Assembly: GCA_951799405.1 (NCBI GenBank)
Contig: OX637332.1
Span: forward strand, 1,679,001-1,743,000
Origin: Agapetus fuscipes
Taxonomy: Eukaryota; Arthropoda; Insecta; Trichoptera; Glossosomatidae
Length of the DNA: 64,000 bases
Reading direction: 5' to 3'
Part shown: positions 55,478 through 64,000 of the stretch, one piece after another
Layout of the letters: each line of letters begins with the position of its first letter
How positions within the stretch are numbered: position 1 is the stretch's first letter
Program-made: the position numbers and the translations under genes
The notes under the pieces: model-generated
Databases searched by the model: none
What the model saw: only the letters and a program-made list of their open reading frames with translations
What the model was told of the DNA's origin: nothing

Positions 55478-55712
55478 TCAACTTGTAGGTTGGTATGTGG
55501 CTGACCACCCATGCTGTAGAAAACGGTTCACTTTGCCAGTTTCAGGGAAGGTCGACAAGAGTTGCAGGGCTTATGTTCATTTGAGATTGGGTTTTATATT
55601 GTAGGTTTCACATGCGGCATGTGCAAGCGCGAACTTATACGTGTATGCTTGTGAGAATGCATGTTATATGAATCGCTAATGTTACATATCTTTGCGACTT
55701 AGATTAGATTAA
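55478..55712 (+). mobile_element. Element R copy (GATTA tail)
   Basis: Nearly full-length with a small internal deletion near 55540. Confidence 0.87.
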
Positions 55713-55744
55713 ACGCTAACTTCATCAGAACTTATTCTTCTTTT

Positions 55745-56300
55745 TGTGCCACTTCTATCGAAGATCGGCGATCATCATGGCTATTTTCACTTTAGATGGT
55801 ACGGCTCGAAACAGGGACTTGGTGCTTCTGCCGAACCACTGTCGCAGGTTTTTCAGCCACGGTGTCCTTCGGCGTCCCTGAGATCTCCTCCCCTCAATCT
55901 TACCCTGTATGATAAGATGAAGGAGGCGGTACTTCTCATTTCTCATTATGTGACCGAAGAACATAAGGTTTGGTTGGCAGGAGCTTCTTTGTAGTGCGCA
56001 TTCGTTGGAGGACTTCTTCATTGGTGACTCGATCACGCCAAGAGATCCGAAGCATTTTTTGGTAGAGACACATCTCGAACGCTTCAATTCGTCTCTCCAG
56101 TGCCTGCGTGAGAGTCCATCCCTCCATACCATACAGAGCGATTGGAAAGACATAGCACCCCACTATGCACTTCCGGAGTTCAAGGCTCTAAACGGTGTCT
56201 GCTCATCAGAACAAACACCGTTATAGTACCTATAGAAGAGACTGAGCATAACAATTTTGCTCAAGGGAAAGTAGGTTGGCTGTGAGAGACATCTATGAGC
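55745..56300 (-). mobile_element. LINE RT C-terminal fragment
   Basis: Two - frames joined by a frameshift: YGMEGWTLTQALERRIEAFE, RMLRISWRDRVTNEEVL-like sequence, then KIEGRRSQGRRRTPWLKNL. Typical non-LTR reverse transcriptase C-terminus. Confidence 0.85.
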
Positions 56301-56401
56301 TTCAGGGCACTTTCTTGCACAGGATCAAGTTGATCGTACAGTCTCTTTGAAATGCCTTATCAGAGATGACGGTTGTACTTTATAATGGGGTGGATTTAGA
56401 A

Positions 56402-58607
56402 TAGAGATGCAACGAATATTCGGCAACTATTCGGTATTCGGCCTATTCGGCCACTTTTTTAGGTATTCGGTATTCGGCCTAATAGTGACCAGTATTCGGC
56501 CGAATACCTAATACCAAAAATTATTAAAATAACGCGATTTCAGTCAAAAAGCATTTATTTGAAAAGTTAGTTAAGTAGTTTTAAAATTTAAAATTAATTA
56601 GAGGCAGATTGTGATGAATAAATAGCAGTTTCTCTGCATTAGCTGGTAAAAGCCGATTCCGTTTTTCATCATACACAAGACCTGCCTCTGAAAATAGTCT
56701 CTCACTGTAGGTACATACTACTGCAAGGGGACGACATATACATTTTAACAAATTTTGTTAGCTTGGGATACTGTTTGGCGTTTGCAGACCACCACTTGTA
56801 ATGCCCGCTTTCCACTGCGAGCGGAGCTGACTCCGTACGGACTCCGCTCGACTAGCAACAGTAAATTTCATAGAAGTGCTTCCACCGACAGCGAGTCAGC
56901 GGAGCGGACTGAGCGAGTACAAAGAGTTACGTAAGTGGTCGCAGAGTTGAGCGAGTTTCCAGCGGACTCCGTACGGACTCCGCTCGACTAGCAACAGTAA
57001 ATTTCATAGAAGTGCTTCCACCGACAGCGGAGTGAGCGGAGCAGGCTGAGCGAGTAAAAATGACTCCGCTGTGTCATGGTCTCGGCCGCTAGTTTTCAAC
57101 TGACTCAGCTCCCCCGTGCCCCCCGCGCCAACCCGCGCAGTTGCGTGACAGCGATAAAACACACCATACATGATTTACAAAAACACATCATACATTATTT
57201 TATAAATTTGAAAATATTAAAATGTATGTTTTATTTCAAATATCTACATTTTATGTTTAAAGCAAAATAATACATTACTTTTTATGTTTCGAAACAAAAA
57301 AAAACTCTTTTATTAATAATTAAAACGTTTGATCTGGGCGTAGGCTGCAACGAGCTGTCACACACTGCACATCATACATTATTTTATAAATTTGAAAATA
57401 TTAAAATGTATGTTTTATTTCAAACATCTACTTTTTATGTATTAAAGCAAAATAATATATTACTTTTTATTTTTCGAAACAAAAAAAAAAACTTTTTTTA
57501 CTAATAATTAAAACGTTTGATCTGGGCGTAGGCTGCAACGAGCTGTCACACACTAGTTGGCTCCGCTAAGCCAGCTGTAGATGGAAGGCAAACAACTCTT
57601 TCATCTGACTCATCTCATTTCCCACCTAGCTCACTCCGCCGAGCTCGTTGGCTGTGGAAGGCAAATACCATTATTTTTTAAAACTCTTTCGCAATGGAAG
57701 GCCAAAACTATTTCACTACGCTCCGCTCAGCTATTTCCCGCTCCCGCTCAGCTATTTCCCGCTCGCAGTGGAAAGCGGGCATAAGGGTCTGCCCTACGAT
57801 CGATACGAGCGCATTTCAAATAAAAGTCAATCTCGCCAGCGATATCACTTTTTTCCATCCCCTCAGTTGCCATATTGGCTGTAGCGACTTCATCGAAGCA
57901 TTCCCAGAAATTGTCATGGATTTCTTCTAGCGTAGTTGCATCTGATCAGTGTTACGTCTCTTACTAGGTGGCGCAAAATCATCATCGCTTTCGCAACTAC
58001 TAGAGTCATCACAACTTTGCTTCAAATTATCCAAAATATTTTTTTGTCTTGCTCTCTCTGCCTGAACAGTTCCCAAGAAACTAGATTTGAACCTCGGGTC
58101 AAGAAAAGTGGCGACCAAGTACTTGACGTTATCTTCAAAGTCAAACCGCTTTTTAAGCTCAGTTCTCAGTGTCAATCTCATTGTCAATAAATCTGCTGTC
58201 TTTGCTGTAGTTTCTTCCTTTTCCAGGTATTTCAACAATATTGCAACATGTGGTATCACTTCAGAGACGCAAGACAGATCAGAACTGGTTATTTTCGTTA
58301 TCTCTTCGAACGGTTTCAGAAGTCTAATGCATTGTTCCATCAGCTCCCACTGCGATGGTGACAAATTGGTCAATATATTGTGATCTGTTATGTAAAAGGA
58401 CACAGCTCTTTTCTGTTCCAGTAATCGCTCCATCAAGTAATAAGTCGAGTTCCATCGATTGACAATATCTTGCAATAATTGGTGGTCTGAAAAGTTGAGT
58501 TCTTGACGAATCGCCGAATATTAGGCCACAGCCGAATATTAGGCCAAGAGCCTCGCCGAATATTAGGTATTAGGTATTCGGCGAAATCAGTATTCGTTGC
58601 ATCTCTA
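56402..58607 (-). mobile_element. hAT element with broken transposase, 8-bp duplication
   Basis: TIRs TAGAGATGCAACGAATA / TATTCGTTGCATCTCTA, with ATTTAGAA duplicated at 56394-56401 and 58608-58615. The - strand encodes a ZBED/hAT transposase middle (58475-57927: VNRWNSTYYLMERLLEQK; YLVATFLDPRFKSSF). The C-terminal dimerisation part lies separately at about 56765-56585 (ERLFSEAGLVYDEKRNRLLP). The two are separated by a nested MITE. The N-terminus (BED finger) is absent. Confidence 0.93.
56802..57781. mobile_element. PIF/Harbinger-like MITE nested in hAT
   Basis: TIRs TGCCCGCTTTCCACTGCGAG / CTCGCAGTGGAAAGCGGGCA, with TAA on both sides (56799-56801, 57782-57784). Inside are a duplicated GC-rich block of about 135 bp (CGTACGGACTCCGCTCGACT) and a duplicated AT-rich block of about 186 bp (57183 and 57369). 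Confidence 0.9.
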
Positions 58608-58674
58608 ATTTAGAATAAACACAGACTCAGTCTCTGATCTGAAGTGAAAAACCTTCGGACTGTAGGCCCGGTAT

Positions 58675-59067
58675 TTTCAAGTACAGTAAAGTTAACTAAA
58701 ATGCAAGCTTAGTTCAATTTTCCTAATTTTTTACTCACCAAAAGTAATATTTAGTTAGTAAACTTACGATTTTCAAGATTGCGTCGTCTTCACTGACAGC
58801 AGCTGTTCTTTTTAATGTAAGGATACATCAAAATTGTTGCAAACTGAACATTTTTTGTGTCGTTTTTCAGCTTAATGAAGGCTGGGCATATGATTTTTAT
58901 ATCCAGTCGTTTGTTTTAAAGCTTTTGAATAGTATTTTAATTATTTCCAAGATTTTGGGGCGGGGCTTTTCACTTGGGTAATTCTCGGTTTTGGTTAACT
59001 TGAACTGGAGTATTTTGAATGAAAGTTCAAGTAATAGTTAACTAACTAAACTTGAATATACCGGGCC
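58675..59067. mobile_element. MITE-4 copy
   Basis: TIRs GGCCCGGTATTTTCAAGT / ACTTGAATATACCGGGCC-like. Flanking triplets GTA and TTA no longer match exactly. Confidence 0.8.
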
Positions 59068-60539
59068 TTAGTCGAGTAGATGGCATCTTGATATTTCAGC
59101 TCTGATGAAAGAGAATCACCGAGAAGATCTTAGTGGTTTTGGTTGGGTAAGGAAACGTTGTCAATTAATAGTTGGAAGATTCAGGTTTGGAGCCTTTTTT
59201 AGTAGTACCTCAATAACAGACACAAACTGACTGAAACATCAATTTATTGAATGCAATAAATATATTTAAAACAATGTTAATAGACGTTTATTAGGTTAAC
59301 TTATGACATACAATAATTTACAATACTTTGGCATAAATTGACTTAAACAAAGTAGTGATATTTGATTAATCTTAAATATTTTTAACGAGTATTTTACAAT
59401 TTCGTTACTTTAAAATAGTTTTTAAAAAATACTAATATTTGCACGTACGGAGTGAATTTAAAAAAAATATTTAAATGAAAATGAAATTAAAAATATACAT
59501 CAACACTTAGATTTATTTTCAGGAATTTTGTTAGCTCAAGACTAACACTGAAAAGCGCTCGAGCATTATGTATCCAAATCGGTGAAAATAAAATTATGTT
59601 GTATCATTTTTTTTATTATAAACATAGAACTTTATTTATTGTTTTCGTTAAAAGTAAAAAAAACAGGAAAATGTGTTATTTTTGTTGTTTTTAAAAAACT
59701 AAAAACTTAAGTAATTTACTCTACATACATAAATCAAATTAAATTTATTAATTTAAAATAAAAATATTTTTTAATATTAATCAAATATTTAATGAAATAC
59801 CCTCGGACATCAATTTTCTATTTAATATTTAGAGAATTCTTATTCTCGTGGAACCTATAATTTTCCTTGCAAAAAAAAAATTTTTTTTGGGCTACTGTTT
59901 TTTTTTTCAAATAATTGTCATAACATAAGACAATTTTTTGAATTGAGAAAAGTAGGATTACGTACAAAATGAAAAAAAAAAAGACCAAACATCTAAAAAT
60001 ACTTTCCTTCAACTTTTAATCTGGCTTTCATCAGTACAATATTAATACTTACGTTAATATTAGGTTTAATTGTTATTATTTAAAATTGCATCAAAGCCCT
60101 GTAATAAATTGCACTAACAATCATTTAAATTTATTTATATTTTTATACAAAATAAAATCAACAGATGTTTAGTAATTAGGTAGGTACATAGGATATATAC
60201 AAGAATAGGATATACTTTCAACACTGTAAATGACATAAATTTATGATTTTTTGTACAAAAATACAGTAAAAACAAAAATGATAGGTTGTTTTTTTTTACA
60301 AATAATCAAATTAAAATTATTGTAATTCATAAACAATTGTGGGTTTTCTTTCAATTCTTACGACATTAAAAAGTTTTATTATTGTTATTATTTTTAAATA
60401 GGTTTGTGAAGAGGAATGCAATTCCCCAACCTATTTTGCCTTGTCAGAAACAGGTATTAAAATTATCAATTAATAATGCATTATTTAATATATTATTAAT
60501 TAACAATAATCCAATGCCATCTCTTGAACTAGGGTCAAA
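59068..60539. other. No gene recognised
   Basis: Extremely AT-rich with long homopolymers; no repeat or coding recognised. Confidence 0.5.
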
Positions 60540-60650
60540 AATATTGTCGATAAGACACGACGCCAGCGGGGTTCGAACCTGCGATTGTTTCAATAAGGCA
60601 AATTCGAGTGCGGACGCCTTACCCCTTCGAACATATTTTTTCATTATTTG
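60540..60650 (-). mobile_element. tRNA-Ser-like SINE head or pseudo-tRNA
   Basis: On the - strand GAAGGGGTAAGGCGTCCG (A-box region), CTCGAAT (anticodon-loop like) and CGCAGGTTCGAACCCCGC (B-box/T-arm) are in order. The 5' acceptor strand does not pair with GGCGTCGT at the 3' side, so it is not a functional tRNA. Confidence 0.5.
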
Positions 60651-60863
60651 TCAAGATACAAAAAAAATGTGATAAGCTGACCAAATTTAATGTTTTTTTT
60701 ACAAAAAATATTAAACATTAGATATGTGGACATATTCTAGAAGATGATAATTAATAATAAATAATGGTTTTAATTATAGAGTCAAACTGGTGCAAGAGAT
60801 TAAATTCATAAAAGATAATTTAACGTTTTTTTTCCATACCATTAATAAATGAGGCATTGATTT
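60651..60863. other. Unassigned
   Basis: AT-rich. Confidence 0.4.
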
Positions 60864-60906
60864 TGTACCCGATGACGTAGACTTTGTTTACGAAACCGGT
60901 CGCACA
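60864..60906 (+). ncRNA. Hammerhead-like fold, family 6
   Basis: Stem I UGUAC/GCACA (4 of 5 pairs), core CCGAUGA (one change from CUGAUGA), an extra C, stem II GUAGAC/GUUUAC with loop UUU, intact GAAA (60892-60895), self-complementary ACCGGU, C at cleavage position. Confidence 0.42.
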
Positions 60907-61363
60907 TGATTATGATTAAGACTCGCCCCGAAACCCCATGCAATTTAGTAAGTTTTTTTTATTTTTCATAACTTATATGTTTACATTTGTACAAAATTTA
61001 TTTGCACGTACACAACTTTATTTCTATTTCAGGTTTTTAGTAATTAATGTAGCTGCAGATATTTTTCTAGGATCCCGGTAGGGATCAGATCTGTACAGGA
61101 ATAGTGATCCTGCCTCCTCATGCTATTATGTATCTCCCAACCCTTAATTATCCTTTCATACCTCAACCCTTCAGATTCATCTCCCTGCAAGTCTTTTCAT
61201 AACCGAGCAGTTTTAATTTAAGTATGAGCAATATTTCATCCAAAACAACTGACACTGTTCTGGAGACAAGAGTTGTTTCCAAAGGCTGATGCAACAAATC
61301 CATGGAATGGTCAACGGTATAGTCTGAATCGAAATATTTATAATAAACATAGTCATGGTCATA
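60907..61363. other. No gene recognised
   Basis: Unassigned. Confidence 0.45.
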
Positions 61364-61615
61364 GTCATTCCTTGACTTATAGGTTGGTATGAGGCTGACC
61401 ACCCATACTGTAAAAAATGGTTCACTTTGCCAATGTCACCCCTGTTTCAGGGAATGTTGGCAAGAGTTGCAGGGCTTATGTTCATTTGAGGTTTGGATTT
61501 TATTTGTAAGTACACAATCAGCATTTGTAAGCGCGAACTACACGTGTTTGTTTGTGGGCATACATCTGAGAGCTTTGAATGAATATATCCTTGCGACTAA
61601 GATTATAGATTAAAG
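61364..61615 (+). mobile_element. Element R copy (GATTATA-type)
   Basis: Full-length. Confidence 0.9.
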
Positions 61616-62339
61616 ATGGTGTTTGCCAATATTCGATTAAAATGGGTCTCAAAGATGAAGAAGATTTTCATCCAAGTTAATAAAATATTTTTGTTTTATT
61701 TTACTGGTACTTTTAATAGGTCCCGAATCGCCACTTCGGCGATAAAACAAACAATAAGTTATACTATATGTGCAGCTTAGTTTCATAATTGCATGCTTAC
61801 CAGTTTGACTCTAAGGTCTTCATTTAAAAACGACATAAATTCAGAAGCTGGCAATAAGTGTATGTAGATAAATATAGCGGAGATGACTACATACATGCGT
61901 CATCATATATTTTATTACACTTAATAAGTATTTGACTAAATATACTGTTATGCAGATAGTTGAGGTTTTCTCTTAGAGTAGCAATAATAAAATGGAAAGA
62001 AGCTTTTTTATTCTAATATATTACAAGGTGTTAATGTTTATTTACAATATTTAAAATAAGAGACGTTTCTGTCAAATTAATTGTTTCTTACAATATAAGC
62101 TATTTTTCATAATCCATTTATTCTCATTTGACTGGAGAATTCTACCTATTTTGGCCAAGACGCAACAGTCAAAATATGATAACATTTTAACATCAAGTGG
62201 GTCAATAGTGCTTATATTTTTATTCTGAGGAAAGATATTTTGCTATCATTAATTTTGTGTATACACTCGGATTTGTGCATATTTAAAATGTCAATATATT
62301 TCATCAAACAATATTAAAAGATTTAGTTTAGTGTAGATT
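61616..62339. other. SINE-B 3' scrap, otherwise no gene
   Basis: 61715-61790 carries AGGTCCCGAATCGCCACTTC and TATATGTGCAGCTTAGTT, a SINE-B 3' end on +. Confidence 0.55.
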
Positions 62340-62745
62340 TGACTGACAGTGTTCAGTTGTTATGCTGGTCCGTAGACTTGACTATGTTTGGGTGTTATGC
62401 AGGTCTATAGACTTCACTATTTTCAGTTGTTATGTTGGTATGTAGACTTGACTATTTTCAGTTGTTATGCGGGTCTGTAGAATTGACTTAATGTGTTTGG
62501 TTATTATGCGCATCTGTAGACTTGACTGTCTACGTTCAGTTGTTTTGCGGGTCCGTAGACTTGGTTAATTCTTTGTATTTTTTATGCGGGTCCGTAGACT
62601 GCAACTGATCGTGTTTAGTAATTTTGCGGATTCGTAGACGTTAGCTGGTTATTCTAATCTTCTTGCTTGGCCATTCTGCCAGCTTCTGATGTTCTCTTCT
62701 TCCCGTATCGTGTTTAGTTGTTGTGCGGGTCTGTAGACGACGGCT
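62340..62745. repeat. Diverged tandem array overlapping the putative exon's end
   Basis: Units of roughly 35-60 bp carry a TTGTTATGCGGGTC core followed by TGTAGACTTGACT. They repeat about nine times with strong divergence. The last unit encodes the TDPHNN tail of the putative - strand exon. A larger unit, including a GGCTTGGCCA block (about 62670 and 62762), is also duplicated. Confidence 0.75.
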
Positions 62746-62955
62746 GGTTGTTCTGCTCCTCTGGCTTGGCCACCCGGCCGGCCGCTGCCTTCAGGTAGGC
62801 CCAAGCCGGCGCCTCCCCACGGTAGGCCTCCACGCTGGTGGACACGCAGTCGGCCGCGCTGCCAGCGGTCGCCAGGCCGGCACTGGCCGCGCTCCCAGAG
62901 GCGCCCAGGCCGGCACTGGCCGCGCTGCCAGGCGTCTCGGGTGTCGCGCCCCTGC
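62714..62955 (-). CDS. Putative terminal exon of an unrecognised gene
   Basis: This GC-rich block is open on the - strand for about 80 residues after a possible ATGCAG acceptor and ends in TAA at 62714. It starts with an Ala/Gly/Ser-rich segment containing an imperfect repeat (GSAASAGLGAS), then DCVSTSVEAYRGEAPAWAYL and a polar tail ending STDPHNN. Composition and GC-rich third positions resemble the two certain genes. The polypyrimidine tract is weak, no domain was recognised, and no partner exon was found to the right. Another - frame is also open, so frame and existence are uncertain. Confidence 0.35.
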
Positions 62956-63051
62956 ATGATGACGTCAGTTTTAATTTGAACCTGTCGACTTTCGGCCATT
63001 GAGAGTGGATAATTAACAATAACAATGGACCATCATTATGCACATAAGTAT

Positions 63052-63300
63052 ATCTAAATCTAAATCTAGGCTGCAAAGATATATATCATTTGACATTCAT
63101 ATTAAATGCATTCCCACAAGCAGACACGCATAATTTCGCGCTAGCACATGCCGCATGTGGACCTACAGTATAGAAACCCAATCAGAAATGAACATTAGCC
63201 CGGCAACTCTTACCGTCCTTCCCTGAAACAGGGGTGACATTGGCAAAGTGAACCATATTTTTACAGTATGGGTGGTCAGTCTCATACCAACCTATAAGTA
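63052..63300 (-). mobile_element. Element R copy (GATTTA tail)
   Basis: Full-length. Confidence 0.9.
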
Positions 63301-63829
63301 CGATGTCCAAGAGTTTTTTTTATCGCTATTCGTAACATTGTTTTTGTATTGGATGTCTGTTGATGGTCTGATGACCGAAAAACTTTGTATTTTTTTTTAA
63401 ATAAAAAATAAAGTGAAAATAAGCAGTACGTTACTGATAAGAAAAAAACTTGTTTTTATCTCTTTTTGATAAAAATAAAATTAGCTGGTCTAAGCTCTAG
63501 ACTCATGTTTTAATTTTTTTTTTGTGTTTTACTATTAAAGAAATCAAGCTTTTGTAAAGAAAAGTTTAAAAGAATTGATATTTTGCTCGATGATAAAAAC
63601 GCAAAAATCAACATGTTGTTTAGACCATCTACCTTTACGACAAACTGCTTTTGTTTTTTTTTCGGGTTAGACCATAGTCTATATCCAGTTTTTTTTAACT
63701 GCTGACGTTTCGCTTTCACGAACAGAAAGCATTCTCAAGACAAATTATCTTTGCTATTTTTGCGGTCGCTCGCTGTTAGTAACTGGCTGGAAATACGATA
63801 TAAAATAATATCTAATAATAATAATAATA
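63301..63829. other. Two weak hammerhead-like remnants, otherwise unassigned
   Basis: 63357-63384 (+) has CTGTTGA, hairpin GGTC/GACC and GAAA. 63701-63740 (-) has TTGAGAA, hairpin GCTTTC/GAAAGC and GAAACGTC. Stem I is poor in both. Confidence 0.35.
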
Positions 63830-63831
63830 TA

Positions 63832-64000
63832 TTAGGATGATTTATTTCGTGAGCGCTGTTTTTGTGTGTATCACACCTCATGAGCCCTCTGCGAGCTTGG
63901 TCGTCGCTGTAAAAAGCGCCAATTCTCAAGCAAGACCCAGTTGTTGTAAGGTTGGATGGACCTTTCAGTGACCGGTCTTTGGTAAAGGTTTATGAATTTT
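63832..64000 (-). mobile_element. SINE-A, cut by window edge
   Basis: Tail and body as at 4535-4826; (ATA)n at 63815-63832 is its tail. The head lies beyond 64000. Confidence 0.9.

Noticed and set aside
57927..58475. ZBED-like host gene
   Set aside because: The frame sits within intact hAT termini and 8-bp duplications and is split from its C-terminus, so it is a dead transposase.

Overview
The window looks like a repeat-rich arthropod genome, probably insect. It has two spliced genes with GT-AG introns, one an insect-type CYP2-clan P450, in a mostly AT-rich background filled with LINE fragments, tRNA-derived SINEs, MITEs, hAT elements and Penelope-like terminal repeats. The species cannot be named from sequence alone.

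Gene 1 (12421-25350, + strand) is an MGAT4-type N-acetylglucosaminyltransferase. Seven exons join in frame to 511 codons ending in a stop. The membrane-anchor exon is not in the window or was not recognised. Its introns are full of insertions. One also holds a 239-bp, roughly 97% identical antisense copy of most of exon 5 (17639-17877), 34 bp upstream of exon 4. Gene 2 (41323-44938, - strand) is a complete three-exon, 499-residue P450 with all signature motifs. A possible third gene is a GC-rich terminal exon on the - strand (62714-62955), whose tail runs into a decayed tandem array.

Layout: 1-4.9 kb holds a solo LTR, a 56-bp minisatellite and a perfect 102-bp palindrome. 4.5-10.9 kb holds SINEs, a CR1-like LINE fragment and a TIR-bounded element built of 92-bp tandem units. 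11.5-25.4 kb is gene 1 with its intronic insertions. 25.4-41 kb is AT-rich intergenic DNA with scattered repeats. 41-45 kb is gene 2. 45-64 kb holds MITEs, a solo LTR nested in another repeat, a hAT element with a nested MITE, LINE fragments and the candidate third gene.

One ~250-bp family (called element R here) dominates, with about 33 insertions. It ends in a short tandem tail whose unit is GATTA, GATTTA or GATTATA. Several nested insertions give relative ages. The least expected signals are: (i) hammerhead-ribozyme-like folds in several unrelated repeats, with different but complementary stems around one core; (ii) the antisense exon copy, which could pair with exon 5 and loop out an in-frame exon; and (iii) SINE-A bodies joined to three different 3' modules at nearly the same point.
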